Positions 25,190-34,419 of a DNA stretch of 58,507 nt are shown here, in pieces. Location: assembly GCF_001447355.1 (NCBI RefSeq), contig NZ_JXBW01000020.1:1-58507 (forward strand). Direction: 5' to 3'. Made by a program: the position numbers and the translations under genes. Numbering within the stretch: the first letter of the stretch is position 1; each line of letters begins with the position of its first letter. Under the pieces are notes generated by a model. The model was not told the origin of the DNA, ran no database searches, and was given only the letters and a program-made list of their open reading frames with translations. This DNA is from Alicyclobacillus tolerans (GTDB lineage Bacteria > Bacillota > Bacilli > Alicyclobacillales > Alicyclobacillaceae).

Positions 25190-26563
25190 ATGCCAGCAAA
25201 TCGTCGCGCCGCGCGTGTCGCCGTGATCGGATGTCTGATTCCTTTTTTGACAAGCTTGTGTATTCCCAGTTGGGCTCACGCCGCAACCCAAAGTGAGCCG
25301 GTGCACACAGATTCGCTCATACCTGCCCAGGTTGTTCTCAATCAACGTCCGGGTAGTGTCCCATACATAGATAGCGTTGACAATGCAAAATGGCCTTCGA
25401 TTGTCTCGCAAAGTGCAGTCGTCATGGACATGGATACCGGCACGGTGGTGTATGGTAAAAATCCGCTTGCACTTCATTACCCGGCAAGTATTACAAAGAT
25501 CATGACGGCGTTGTTGGCGCTCAAGTTGGGCCATCTCACTGATGTTTTGACGGCGAGTCAGAATGCCGTCAATCAACCGCCGGACAAGCTGTACCTTGAA
25601 GTCGGGGAACAGGAGCAACTCGGGCCGCTGCTCACCGCGATGATGCTTGATTCTGCAAACGATGTGGCGGTGGAAATTGCCGAACACTTCGGCGGATCGG
25701 TCGCACATTTTGCGCAAATGATGAACGCCGAAGCCAAGTCGCTTGGCGCAAATCATACACATTTCGTCAACCCAAACGGCTTGCCCAATCCGGACCATAC
25801 GACGACCGCTTATGACATGGCCGTCATCACTCGGGCCGCGATGCAGGAACCGGCGTTCCGCAAAATTGTCGATACCAAATACGACAATTGGCAAGGCGAG
25901 GCCTGGCACTCGCGGCTCGTCAACCTCAATCGAATGCTTTTCACGTATCCAGGGGCAATTGGTGTAAAAACGGGATTTACCAGCGTGGCGCACGAGACAT
26001 TGGTCGTTGCAGCTCGCCGCGGGACCACCACATTTCTTGCCGTGCTGATGGATTGTCCGACAGATGCGCAAATTCGTGCGGACGCTACGGCGCTTTTGAA
26101 TTACGCATTTGCGCATTACGAAACCCAGGCGGTTTTACCCGCTGACAAGGTTGTAGGTTCTGTCATGGGGAAAGACGGTGCAGATCCGGTTGTCACGTCT
26201 CTGCCCGTTCTTAGCACTGTTCCTCTCGGCGCACCCATGCAAGTGGCAAGCAAACCAGGGTATGAGGCACCGCAGATGCCCACGTTGGCGGGTCGGCGAG
26301 TCGGGGAACTACGTTTGCTTTCGTCGTCAGGCCAGCAAATTGGCGAAGTGCCCTTGGTCTTAGAAAAGCCGTATCAACCTGTGCCGCAACCCGTCGTCTG
26401 GCCGCGCAACGTCGGTATCGCGGCAGGCATCCTTGTGGTGTTGTCGGTTCTTCTCTACTGGCGCCGGAAAGTCGTCCGCCGCCGTCGAGCGCGAGCCGCA
26501 TTGATGGCAAAGGCGCAACCTTGGAGATTGGGATGGGAGTTGGCGAAGCGCGAACGGCGCTAG
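25190..26563 (+). CDS. D-alanyl-D-alanine carboxypeptidase (DacF/PBP5-like)
   Basis: A protein of 457 residues. It has a signal peptide ending near AHAATQ, then the serine-peptidase S11 motifs: SITK (catalytic Ser with Lys), SAN, and KTGFT. A PBP5-like C-terminal beta domain follows. It ends with one membrane helix and an Arg/Lys-rich cytoplasmic tail rather than the usual amphipathic helix, so it is anchored as a bitopic protein. It trims the terminal D-Ala of peptidoglycan pentapeptides. ATG 25190 has GGAGGTGTCTGG upstream. In spore formers DacF acts on cortex or cell wall; which applies here cannot be told. Confidence 0.9.
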   Translation: MPANRRAARVAVIGCLIPFLTSLCIPSWAHAATQSEPVHTDSLIPAQVVLNQRPGSVPYIDSVDNAKWPSIVSQSAVVMDMDTGTVVYGKNPLALHYPASITKIMTALLALKLGHLTDVLTASQNAVNQPPDKLYLEVGEQEQLGPLLTAMMLDSANDVAVEIAEHFGGSVAHFAQMMNAEAKSLGANHTHFVNPNGLPNPDHTTTAYDMAVITRAAMQEPAFRKIVDTKYDNWQGEAWHSRLVNLNRMLFTYPGAIGVKTGFTSVAHETLVVAARRGTTTFLAVLMDCPTDAQIRADATALLNYAFAHYETQAVLPADKVVGSVMGKDGADPVVTSLPVLSTVPLGAPMQVASKPGYEAPQMPTLAGRRVGELRLLSSSGQQIGEVPLVLEKPYQPVPQPVVWPRNVGIAAGILVVLSVLLYWRRKVVRRRRARAALMAKAQPWRLGWELAKRERR

Positions 26564-26590
26564 CTAACTCGCGTCTCAACAGGAAGGCGG

Positions 26591-27232
26591 TCAGCCGGGA
26601 GCGGGTCCTACGCGGGCAAGGGCAATCCCGTCGTATATCGGCAGAAGCGCGGACGTCAGTCGGGGATGACGAAACAAGCCCTGATTAAATGTCCGCATGG
26701 CAGCCGGTGTTGGGTTCTGATCATTTGGATCAAGTACCCGATCACGTGCCAACACATTGTCACACACAATCCATGCACCCACCCGGCACAATGGCAGCAC
26801 AGTCTCGAGATATCTGCCATAGCGCGGTTTGTCCGCGTCGATAAAGACGAGATCAAACGGGTCTCCGCCTTCCTTCATTAACAACGCCAATTGCTCCAAC
26901 GCATCCCCCAAACGAATTTCCACCATTTCTGCCAATCCAGCATCTCGGAAGTTTCGAGCCGCGAGCTCGGCATGGCTCTCGCGTTGCTCAATCGTCACAA
27001 GGCGTCCTTCAGGAGCGAGGCCACGAGCAATACAAATTCCGCTGTAACCGGCATACGTTCCGATTTCAAGCGCCCGGTGACAGCCTTTGCTCAAGACGGT
27101 GAGCAATTGTCCGAGCATTGGGCGCACGGACATCTGTGGCAGGCCGTGCGCATCCAGCACGTGTAACACCTGCGTCAGATTAGGGTCATTTGGCAGAAGC
27201 TGTTCTGCATAACTCGTCCGATCCATCCACAT
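26591..27232 (-). CDS. SAM-dependent O-methyltransferase (YrrM/COMT-like)
   Basis: A protein of 213 residues of the Methyltransf_3 family: ALEIGTYAGYSGICIARGL (SAM-binding motif I), VTIEQ, LVFIDADKPRYGRYLE (metal-binding DAxK region) and IVCDNVLARD. Such enzymes methylate catechol-type hydroxyls or the modified wobble uridine (TrmR). ATG 27232 is chosen because GGAAGGG lies 5 nt before it, rather than the upstream start at 27298. The gene is monocistronic and divergent from the phosphodiester glycosidase gene. Confidence 0.85.
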   Translation of the reverse strand: MWMDRTSYAEQLLPNDPNLTQVLHVLDAHGLPQMSVRPMLGQLLTVLSKGCHRALEIGTYAGYSGICIARGLAPEGRLVTIEQRESHAELAARNFRDAGLAEMVEIRLGDALEQLALLMKEGGDPFDLVFIDADKPRYGRYLETVLPLCRVGAWIVCDNVLARDRVLDPNDQNPTPAAMRTFNQGLFRHPRLTSALLPIYDGIALARVGPAPG

Positions 27233-27486
27233 GTCTACCCTTCCTGCATCATATAGGATGAGTGTAACCCATCGGGGAACGCGTATCATGACGGACACTC
27301 ATGACAATTTGTGAACAACACGTCTGAGACGTTCGTCTATGAGTTGTGTCCCACGGATTTGCGATTACAATGTATAGAGGGGAAATATGTCGATGCCCCT
27401 TCATGTTTGTGTGTGAATATTCGTGTCGAACACGAAATGTACGCGTTGACCGGACAACCCTTAAACAAGTAGGTGTGAGAACAACT

Positions 27487-28542
27487 ATGGACAATCCAAA
27501 TCAACACCGTACTCGCCGGGAGAAGCGGAAGCAGGAGCAACCGCCGCAAAAGCGGCGTGGGCTACGCGTATTGATATATATCGCCTTCACCGCCGTCTTT
27601 ACGTACGTGTCTACGGTACTGTGGATCTTCGTTGGGCCGTTTTCCAACTTGCGCAACTACTTAATTCAAAGTATTGACGAGACTCGGCATGCCTATCTGT
27701 TGCGACCGCTGTCTTTGTTTACTGTCTCGGAAGCTACCATTAAAAAGTATGCGCTTCCGAATAACTTAAGCGGTCCGACAATTCCCATTGCCGATTTACA
27801 ACACCGCGACTTCAGCAAAATCAAGGACGGTACAATCAAGGAGATTACTCTGCAAGAACCGACGTTCAAGGCTTTTATTCTGCTCGTCAATGACCCAAAG
27901 CGGATCCGCGTCGTCGCGACGAAATATCTCCATGTTCGCGGCGAGACGGTGCAAGAAATGGTGAGTGACACAGGAGCGGTAGCCGGCATTAATGCGGGCG
28001 GATTTGTCGATACCAACTGGCAAGGGACAGGTGCGTACCCAGAGGGGATCACCATTACCGACGGTAAGCTCGTTTCGATGACCGGATCGGCAAGTGAGCC
28101 ACAGCCCGTGATCGCGTTCACGAAAGAGGGCCAGATGATTGCCGGATCGTACTCGCTACGTCAGTTGCAGAGCCTGGGTATCGCTCAATGCGTCGGCTTT
28201 GGTCCCGTTTTAGTTGAAAACGGAAAGGAAACGCCGGTTGCAGGTCAATATGACAGGAACCCGCGAACCGCCATTGGCCAAACCAAGGATGGCACCGTCA
28301 TTTTAATTGTGACGGACGGCCGCTATGCAACCGGACCGAATGATGCAGGCGCGAGCTACCAAGACATCGCCGACTTGATGCTGAAGTATCACGCGGATAT
28401 CGCGGCCAATCTCGATGGTGGGTCTTCGTCGACCATGGTTTACCAGGGGAAGGTTCTCAACCGACCTGTGGACATCCTCGGCGAGCGGAGCGTCGCGACT
28501 TCCATTGTCGTGATGCCGGAAGGCGGTGGCAGCCATGGCTAA
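27487..28542 (+). CDS. Phosphodiester glycosidase (NAGPA domain) membrane-anchored protein
   Basis: A protein of 351 residues: a basic cytoplasmic N-terminus, one membrane helix (about residues 27-50), then an extracellular DUF2233/NAGPA domain. Family segments are GAVAGINAGGFVD, TGAYPEGITITDG, NPRTAIGQTKDG and the late NLDGGSSSTMVYQG. The domain removes GlcNAc in phosphodiester linkage (mammalian uncovering enzyme) or acts on wall polymers in Bacillus. ATG 27487 fits the charged start of the anchor; the frame stays open another 47 codons upstream with unnatural composition. The next gene starts inside its 3' end. Confidence 0.85.
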   Translation: MDNPNQHRTRREKRKQEQPPQKRRGLRVLIYIAFTAVFTYVSTVLWIFVGPFSNLRNYLIQSIDETRHAYLLRPLSLFTVSEATIKKYALPNNLSGPTIPIADLQHRDFSKIKDGTIKEITLQEPTFKAFILLVNDPKRIRVVATKYLHVRGETVQEMVSDTGAVAGINAGGFVDTNWQGTGAYPEGITITDGKLVSMTGSASEPQPVIAFTKEGQMIAGSYSLRQLQSLGIAQCVGFGPVLVENGKETPVAGQYDRNPRTAIGQTKDGTVILIVTDGRYATGPNDAGASYQDIADLMLKYHADIAANLDGGSSSTMVYQGKVLNRPVDILGERSVATSIVVMPEGGGSHG

Positions 28543-29437
28543 AAAGATGGGCCGGAGAATGCTTTTGATCGCGTTGGTGATCACGGTTGTTCAAGTGCTT
28601 GTCTTTTATCACTACAATAAATTGTTCAGCAGCAACAATTTGTCGACGCCTGACCGCATTTCGTCGTCGCCGTCCATGCAACGGTCGATTGCTCGGGAGA
28701 TTGCGACGCTTAAACAGAAATACAAATTTGTTACGCCGTCGGCGGACGATCAGTACGTCGCTTACCTTGGTGCCAACAATGTCCTGCATGTGATGGACTT
28801 GCAGACCAAGCAGGACGTCTGCGAGGCCAACAATCCATATTCAGTGGAGTATGTCGAGTGGATTCAAGATGAACGCGTATTTGTTGGAGAACAGGTCATG
28901 CCGGGCGATCTCGAGCTCAAGACCGTCGACGTTCCGTCCGGCATGCAAACCATCGTCACGCGTTTTCAGGGCCTCGAACCAGACGCGGCGTTTGCCAAGA
29001 TTACGTTTAGTACGTTGACCAACGACATTTACATCTTGATCAACACCAGTTCGACCAGTGCGCTCTATCACATCGGCACGATGAGCCACGTGACGCAAGT
29101 GCCGATTGGCGGACGATTCATCAAGAATATCGCGCTGACGGCTACCGGGGACAATCTGTACTTCGAGGACTATATGGGCGGGTCTTTCAACGTTTTATAC
29201 TTCGATAGCCAGGACGTCGCACATCTCGTCAAATTAAATGCGGCGCTCGTCGATGTCGTGGGAAACACGCTTTACTATGGCGACATCAACAGCGAAGGGT
29301 TGGTAACGGCCGTGTATCGCTACAGCAATCAAAGCGGCCAATCGGCGTTGGTGAAGACGCTCGCCACGCCGACTTTGGCAGCGAACATCGACATCACGGA
29401 TGCAGGCGGGGTGACCGTCGATTCGTCTTCGACCTGA
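28535..29437 (+). CDS. Membrane-anchored protein with propeller-like repeats, unknown function
   Basis: A protein of 300 residues. An N-terminal membrane helix (MLLIALVITVVQVLVFYH) is followed by an extracellular domain with repeated beta-strand patterns such as VTPSADDQYVAYLG, EYVEWIQDERVFVGE, LYFEDYMGGSF and NTLYYGDINSEG, spaced about 40-45 residues apart, reminiscent of WD40/TolB-type propellers. It starts at ATG 28535 inside the 3' end of the glycosidase gene, preceded by GGAAGGCGGTGG, so the two proteins are co-produced and may work together at the cell surface. I do not recognise a family. Confidence 0.75.
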   Translation: MAKKMGRRMLLIALVITVVQVLVFYHYNKLFSSNNLSTPDRISSSPSMQRSIAREIATLKQKYKFVTPSADDQYVAYLGANNVLHVMDLQTKQDVCEANNPYSVEYVEWIQDERVFVGEQVMPGDLELKTVDVPSGMQTIVTRFQGLEPDAAFAKITFSTLTNDIYILINTSSTSALYHIGTMSHVTQVPIGGRFIKNIALTATGDNLYFEDYMGGSFNVLYFDSQDVAHLVKLNAALVDVVGNTLYYGDINSEGLVTAVYRYSNQSGQSALVKTLATPTLAANIDITDAGGVTVDSSST

Positions 29438-29479
29438 CAGCTGGAAGTCGCAAAGTCCGAACCCATTTGACCGCAAACG

Positions 29480-29507
29480 GAACACCGGCTCAAAGCGGCC
29501 GGTGTTC
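29480..29507 (+). terminator. Intergenic hairpin terminator between convergent genes
   Basis: GAACACCGGC (29480-29489) and GCCGGTGTTC (29498-29507) form a perfect 10-bp stem with an 8-nt loop, followed by TTTGTATTG. It closes transcription from the 28535 gene. It also overlaps the last codons of the convergent aldo/keto reductase gene, so it may act in both directions. Confidence 0.7.
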
Positions 29508-30398
29508 TTTGTATTGTGCGGCGGGGAACGCCTGTTTCAATTCGCGAAGTGCATCATCAGTCAACCTGGACAGCCTACCAGCCTCCACATTTTCGGACAA
29601 CTGATCTGGCGAACTTGCGCCAGGGATGGCGCATGCGACGACTTCCGGATGTAAAGAAAAGGCCAAGGCGGCTTGCCCCGGTGTTCGCTCCGGCGCAGCC
29701 CTGTGCAACAGGGCAATCGCACGCGTCAAATCCGCCGCAGACCACTCGAGGTATGTGTCTCCATCGTTCACCTCTTTACGTCCCGTCAACCATCCCCTGG
29801 CAACCGGTCCACGCGCGATGACGCTGACGTCGTTTGCCCGGATTTCAGCAAACCATTCCTCTGGCCGCCTATCCAGAAGGCTGTACTGCATCATGATGGA
29901 GTCAATGTTTGCACCCTGCAGGTAACGTTGAATGACATTCGGCCGGATGGACGATATGCCGTATGCCCGAATCCAACCTTTTTCCTTAAGACGTTCGAGG
30001 ACATCGACGATCTCGTCAAACGGATCATCCATTGTGCCACCGTGCAGTTGGTACAAATCAATATAGTCGGTGCGCAGGCGGCGCAAGCTGGCCGCGATCG
30101 CCTGCTCGATGTATGCAGGCGAAGGGTCCCACCGCCAACCAGGTTTCCCTGGCTCAAAGCGATTTCCCACTTTCGTTGCGATCACGACCTCGCTGCGAAT
30201 CCCGGCAAATGCGTGACCGACCAATTCTTCGTTGCGGCCTTGACCATACAAATCCGCAGTGTCAAAAAACGTAATACCCGCCTCGAATGCCTGACGCAAC
30301 ATGGGCAGGGAGACGGATGGATCAGGGGGTAAGGACATACAGCCAAAGCCGACGGCGCTAATCTGAATGCCACTTTTTCCGAGTTCGCGCGTTTCCAA
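29490..30398 (-). CDS. Aldo/keto reductase
   Basis: A NADPH-dependent oxidoreductase of 302 residues with a TIM-barrel fold. The catalytic tetrad is visible: Asp and Tyr in FFDTADLYG, Lys in IATKVG, and His in YQLHGG. The cofactor region includes GISSIRPNVIQRY and a C-terminal CAIPGASSPDQLSENV. It begins METRELGKSGIQISAVGFGCM, typical of YqkF/YhdN-like members. It precedes a Fe-dependent ADH and an SDR enzyme in the same direction, suggesting a small set for aldehyde or ketone handling. Confidence 0.9.
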   Translation of the reverse strand: METRELGKSGIQISAVGFGCMSLPPDPSVSLPMLRQAFEAGITFFDTADLYGQGRNEELVGHAFAGIRSEVVIATKVGNRFEPGKPGWRWDPSPAYIEQAIAASLRRLRTDYIDLYQLHGGTMDDPFDEIVDVLERLKEKGWIRAYGISSIRPNVIQRYLQGANIDSIMMQYSLLDRRPEEWFAEIRANDVSVIARGPVARGWLTGRKEVNDGDTYLEWSAADLTRAIALLHRAAPERTPGQAALAFSLHPEVVACAIPGASSPDQLSENVEAGRLSRLTDDALRELKQAFPAAQYKEHRPL

Positions 30399-30421
30399 GA
30401 CAGTCCACCTTCCGGCTAGGT

Positions 30422-31582
30422 TTACATTCGATACGCTTCTTCGAGAATTGACCGGTAGTCATCCGCGCTGAGCGTGCGTGGATTACTCGAGGTAGAGCCG
30501 TTCAAGAGGGCAAGGTTCACCAGCCGCTCATCGTCTGCACGGCGGACTTCGGGAAGTTGCGAAAGAGTTGGAATGGATAGATCTCGCAACCATTCGGCAA
30601 GCGCGTCCAGAAGTGCCGCCACCGCGTCATCGTCGCTCTGTTTTGCATCCGCAACACCCATATGACGCGCGACCTCGGCGTAGAGCCATCCGCATGTGGC
30701 TGCGTTGTAGCGGAGCACGGGCAACAGAAAAACGGCGTTAGCGAGGCCGTGGGGCGTATCATACAGACTGCCGAGCGCTTCTGCGAGGCAGTGCACCGCC
30801 GCCACGTCGCTGCTACCAAAGCACATTCCTGCCAGCAAGCTGCCAAGCAGCATGTCGCTGCGGGCGGCGAGATCGTCAGGATGGTGGTACGCTTTCGGCA
30901 GCGCTCGGTAAATCCGCGGCATAGCGGATGCGCCGAACGCCTGCGATAGAGGCTGCGTCAAGGTACACGTGTAGCCCTCAATCGCGTGCACCAGGGCGTC
31001 AACGCCAGTGGCCGCCGTGACGGCTGGAGGTAAGGAACGGGTGAGCAGTGGATCGAGCACGGCAAGTGCAGGGCGCAAGCGTTCGTGCTTTAAGGTCAAC
31101 TTGCGATGGCTCTTGCTTTCGGTGATGACTGCCGAGCGTGTGACTTCTGAGCCGGTCCCTGCGGTCGTGGGCACACATGCGATGGGCGCTGTCGCTCCAT
31201 AACTGCGGCGTCCATCCGCGTAATCCAGGGGGATGCCGCCTTGGCGCCCGAGAAGTGCGATGGCTTTTGCGGTGTCCATCGCACTACCGCCACCGACAGC
31301 GACAACCGCATCGGCGCGATATCGCTGGAAGGTCTGTGCGCCACGCAGGCAATCTTCGTCGCGCGGGTTGGCTTTGACTTCCGTGAAGAGTTGCGGCAGA
31401 AAACCGGATCCTTGGAGATTTTTGACGATGGTTTGCGGAATGCCCGTCGCCATCAGGCCCTCATCGGTCAACAGCAACAAACGGCGCCCAAAGCCGAGAC
31501 GCAATAAGTGATGTGCCAACTGCTGGCTGACGCCTTCGCCAAATTGAATATCGGTGGCAATCGAGTAAGAAAACGATGTCAT
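30422..31582 (-). CDS. Iron-dependent alcohol dehydrogenase
   Basis: A protein of 386 residues of the Fe-ADH family. GGGSAMDTAKAIALL is the NAD(P)-binding motif at about residues 97-111, and metal-ligand residues lie in ATGVDALVHAIEGYT and AEALGSLYDTPHGLANAVFLL (His-containing signature). It would reduce or oxidise small alcohols with NAD(H). Its start overlaps the stop of the SDR gene upstream by 4 bases (ATGA), so the SDR and ADH genes are coupled. Confidence 0.9.
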   Translation of the reverse strand: MTSFSYSIATDIQFGEGVSQQLAHHLLRLGFGRRLLLLTDEGLMATGIPQTIVKNLQGSGFLPQLFTEVKANPRDEDCLRGAQTFQRYRADAVVAVGGGSAMDTAKAIALLGRQGGIPLDYADGRRSYGATAPIACVPTTAGTGSEVTRSAVITESKSHRKLTLKHERLRPALAVLDPLLTRSLPPAVTAATGVDALVHAIEGYTCTLTQPLSQAFGASAMPRIYRALPKAYHHPDDLAARSDMLLGSLLAGMCFGSSDVAAVHCLAEALGSLYDTPHGLANAVFLLPVLRYNAATCGWLYAEVARHMGVADAKQSDDDAVAALLDALAEWLRDLSIPTLSQLPEVRRADDERLVNLALLNGSTSSNPRTLSADDYRSILEEAYRM

Positions 31583-32364
31583 GCGTTCACCTCGTCGTCG
31601 GGTTCATAAATCATCTTAATAGTCATGCCGCCGTCGATCACGAGATTTTGCCCGGTCATGAACGACGATGCGGAAGATGCGAGAAACAGGCAAGCTTGTG
31701 CGATATCGTCAGGAACGCCGACGCGCCCAACTGGATGTTGCTCGCGATCAACCGGACGGTGCACCGGGTGTATGCGGCGACTTTGTTTCTGCCAGTCCCC
31801 AACTTCAATCCAGCCTGGCGAGATGGCGTTGACACGGACCTCGGGGCCCAGACTGACGGCAAGCGCGTGCGTCAGGGCGAGAATGCCTCCCTTTGACGCC
31901 GAGTACGGTTCCGTGTTTGCTTCTGACATCAGCGCGCGTGTTGATGCAATGTTGACAATACAGCCCCGCGACTGACGCAGCCAGGGAGCCGTATGCTTCG
32001 CCATAAGAAAAGGTCCACGCAGATTGACGCCGAGAATTTCGTCCCAGACGGCAACAGGCAGTTCCTCCACCGGAACGTTGGGTGCCCCAAGCCCCGCATT
32101 GTTTACGACGACGTCGATCCGGCCGTAGCGCTGAGTCACATGTTGCACCAATGCAGAGACGGATTCCTCCACAGCGACATTTGTTTGTACAAACCATGCG
32201 TCACCCGGGCATTGACGCTTGGCCAATTCCATTTCCACCTCACGGCCCGCCTCTTCGTCAATTTCGGCGATCACGACGTGATCGCCTGCGTTGCTGAACG
32301 CTTCGACGAGGCCGCGGCCAATACCTTGACCGCCACCGGTGACAATGACGACACGTTCGCCCAT
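31579..32364 (-). CDS. Short-chain dehydrogenase/reductase
   Basis: A protein of 261 residues: TGGGQGIGRG (cofactor motif), NNAG, catalytic Ser in NIASTR, YSASK (Tyr and Lys), and PGWIEVGDW. The C-terminal GQNLVIDGGMTIKM is typical of glucose-1-dehydrogenase-like classical SDRs. ATG 32364 is chosen for GGAGGTG 6 nt before it; the frame continues 5 codons upstream. The first gene of an SDR, Fe-ADH and (after 23 bp) aldo/keto reductase run; the substrate is not known. Confidence 0.9.
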   Translation of the reverse strand: MGERVVIVTGGGQGIGRGLVEAFSNAGDHVVIAEIDEEAGREVEMELAKRQCPGDAWFVQTNVAVEESVSALVQHVTQRYGRIDVVVNNAGLGAPNVPVEELPVAVWDEILGVNLRGPFLMAKHTAPWLRQSRGCIVNIASTRALMSEANTEPYSASKGGILALTHALAVSLGPEVRVNAISPGWIEVGDWQKQSRRIHPVHRPVDREQHPVGRVGVPDDIAQACLFLASSASSFMTGQNLVIDGGMTIKMIYEPDDEVNA

Positions 32365-32426
32365 GCGATACACCTCCACGTGAACAGGAGATGTCTCCTG
32401 TATATGTACCTTCTACCATAACGCAA

Positions 32427-32460
32427 ATAAGGCCTGTCCCCAAGTGAGGGCAGGCCTTAT
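32427..32460 (-). terminator. Terminator of the ctaM-like gene
   Basis: ATAAGGCCTGTCCC (32427-32440) pairs with GGGCAGGCCTTAT (32448-32460), a 10-bp perfect stem with 3 more pairs after one unpaired T and a 7-nt loop. On the minus strand it is followed by a moderately T-rich tail. It lies just after the DUF420 gene. Confidence 0.8.
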
Positions 32461-32487
32461 GTTGAAACCGTCGCGAAGCTCATGATA

Positions 32488-32946
32488 TCAGTGTCCGAGG
32501 TACGAGTGTAACAAACTCGCCGCCTGTCCTGGTGTGTATAGTACATACAGGAGGATGAAGACGACGAGCCCTGTCGCCGCCGTCACGAACCAAGTGACGA
32601 CGGTCCACGGGCCAATTTTACGGTGCCTTGAAAACCGACCGCGCAGAGCGAAGACGAGCGTCACGATACCAAGCACCGCTGCGACAGTTGCGAGGATGGA
32701 GTGTGCCTGCAAAAACGTGTAGTAAAAAACGCGCTGGGACTTTGGTCCGCCGAACTCGTTGTCGCCAATGATGAAGGTCTTTAGAGCATAGATGATGAAA
32801 AACAACGCGGCAAATACGACCCCGGTCAGCATCCAGCGGCGATGTATCCGCACCCGATGCTTTCGGATCTGCACCCAGCCGATAGCAAAGCACAGTGCGC
32901 TCAGTAGAATACAAGCTTCATTCAGATAGGAAACAAATATGGCCAA
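32488..32946 (-). CDS. ctaM: DUF420 membrane protein, CtaM-like cytochrome aa3 assembly factor
   Basis: A protein of 152 residues with four membrane helices and conserved His residues in RIHRRWMLTG and YTFLQAHSILATV, the pattern of DUF420 (Bacillus YozB, Staphylococcus CtaM). CtaM is required for maturation of heme-A-type oxidases in staphylococci. The qoxABCD-ctaA operon is about 8 kb away in the same window, so it likely supports that oxidase. Preceded by GGTGGTGCGG. Confidence 0.8.
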   Translation of the reverse strand: MAIFVSYLNEACILLSALCFAIGWVQIRKHRVRIHRRWMLTGVVFAALFFIIYALKTFIIGDNEFGGPKSQRVFYYTFLQAHSILATVAAVLGIVTLVFALRGRFSRHRKIGPWTVVTWFVTAATGLVVFILLYVLYTPGQAASLLHSYLGH

Positions 32947-33103
32947 TCACCGCACCACCTTTCAAAGCCTTCGCAAATTGTAGCAGATGAATCTCGCAAA
33001 TACATTCAACTTATTGCGTGTAGCCGACAATGTCAGTCTTTGTTCGCAATTGGCACAAACAAACCTGGATCAAGAAGAAAATATAGAATTCCCATGCAAG
33101 AAC

Positions 33104-33131
33104 TTCACAAAACGGTCACGGTATATTTACC
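33104..33131 (+). promoter_or_regulatory. Candidate PhoP box upstream of pstS
   Basis: Three hexamers, TTCACA (33104-33109), GTCACG (33115-33120) and TTTACC (33126-33131), are spaced by 5 nt, an 11-bp period as in Bacillus PhoP direct repeats (TTHACA). They lie about 65-90 bp before the pstS start. The match to consensus is partial (middle copy weak). Confidence 0.35.
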
Positions 33132-33194
33132 AACTTTGTCTACTCTGTCTACGTCAAGCGTTACTGCAAAACACATTTCAGGAGGGTCATACAG

Positions 33195-34274
33195 ATGCGC
33201 ACGACGAAACAGATGTGGACCGTTGGCATGGTAACGGCAGGTATCCTTTTGAGTGGCACTGCGGCTCCTGTCTTCGCAAATCAATCGTTGACGGAGACAG
33301 GGTCTTCTCTCATGTATCCACTCTTCCAACAAGAATGGATTCCTGCATACAAGGCCGTCGCGCCAAACGTATCGATAAGCGCCGCCGCAACCGGTAGTGG
33401 TACTGGCATTTCGGATGCCATCGCGGGCACGGTGAACATCGGTGCTTCCGATGCATACCTTGCTCCTTCAGAGGTCGCCTCTGCCCCGGGCGTTGAGAAC
33501 ATTCCAATGGCAATTTCCGCCCAAACCATTATGTACAATTTGCCTGGCTTGAAGCCATCTCAGCACTTGAAACTGTCGGGCAACGTGCTTGCTTTGATTT
33601 ATGAGGGGAAAATTATGAAGTGGAATGACGCGCGTATTGCGGCATTGAATCGGGGGCTTCCGTTGCCCAATAAGCCCATTGTGACCGTGCGTCGCTCAGA
33701 CGGGAGTGGCGATACATTTCTCTTTACAACCTTGCTAAGCGATACAAATCATTGGTGGTCGGCAAACGTGGGGTATGGCACGAGTGTGTCATGGCCAGCG
33801 GTGCAAGGGCAGATCGGCGCGAAAGGCAACAGCGGGATCGTCGACGCCTTGGCCAAAACGCCGTACTCCCTCTCCTATGTGGGCATTAGTTATCTGAAAC
33901 AGGCGTTGGCAACGAGCCCGACCATGGGTGAAGCGGCTATGCAAAACCGCGCAGGCAAGTTTGTGTTGCCGACACCTGCAACGATTCAGGCGGCAGCAAA
34001 GGTTGGAGCCCAACACGTTCCGCAGGACGAGGCGATCTCGCTCATCTACGAGCCGGGAAGCGATTCGTATCCGCTCATTAATTTCGAGTATGTCATCGTC
34101 AACCGCAAGCAGCCGGACACCGATACGGCGACCATGCTAAAGGATTTCTTGCAGTGGGCGATCAGCCCTCGTGGCGGCCAGCAGGCGAAGTACATGACGC
34201 CTGTCAACTTTTTGCCGTTACCACCCAGTATCAGCGCGTTGAGCAAAGCGCAAATCGACCAGATTCATGGCTGA
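33195..34274 (+). CDS. pstS: Phosphate ABC transporter substrate-binding protein (PstS family)
   Basis: A protein of 359 residues with a signal peptide (hydrophobic TVGMVTAGILLSGTAAPVFA, cleavage near FAN) and no lipobox, unlike most Gram-positive PstS. The phosphate-site motifs are present: ETGSSLMYPLFQ, GSGTGISDAIAGTVNIGASDA, RSDGSGDTFLFT and KGNSGIVDAL. It would capture phosphate outside the cell, but no pstCAB transporter genes are adjacent and a strong terminator follows at once, so it is monocistronic. It may be a secreted or wall-retained phosphate binder. AGGAGGGTC precedes ATG 33195. Confidence 0.88.
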   Translation: MRTTKQMWTVGMVTAGILLSGTAAPVFANQSLTETGSSLMYPLFQQEWIPAYKAVAPNVSISAAATGSGTGISDAIAGTVNIGASDAYLAPSEVASAPGVENIPMAISAQTIMYNLPGLKPSQHLKLSGNVLALIYEGKIMKWNDARIAALNRGLPLPNKPIVTVRRSDGSGDTFLFTTLLSDTNHWWSANVGYGTSVSWPAVQGQIGAKGNSGIVDALAKTPYSLSYVGISYLKQALATSPTMGEAAMQNRAGKFVLPTPATIQAAAKVGAQHVPQDEAISLIYEPGSDSYPLINFEYVIVNRKQPDTDTATMLKDFLQWAISPRGGQQAKYMTPVNFLPLPPSISALSKAQIDQIHG

Positions 34275-34298
34275 TTTCTGTCATTTCGTCAGTCTTTC

Positions 34299-34329
34299 AG
34301 GCCCATGCGAGTTGGCATGGGCCTTTTTT
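34299..34329 (+). terminator. Terminator of pstS
   Basis: AGGCCCATGC (34299-34308) and GCATGGGCCT (34315-34324) form a perfect 10-bp stem with loop GAGTTG, followed by TTTTTT. Confidence 0.92.
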
Positions 34330-34419
34330 GTGTGGGACAACGGGTATGAGCGTCCAGACAAAAGGTGACAACAGACGTTTCATATTTCATAATGATGCTC
34401 ATGCAGTAAGGCCAGAGGA

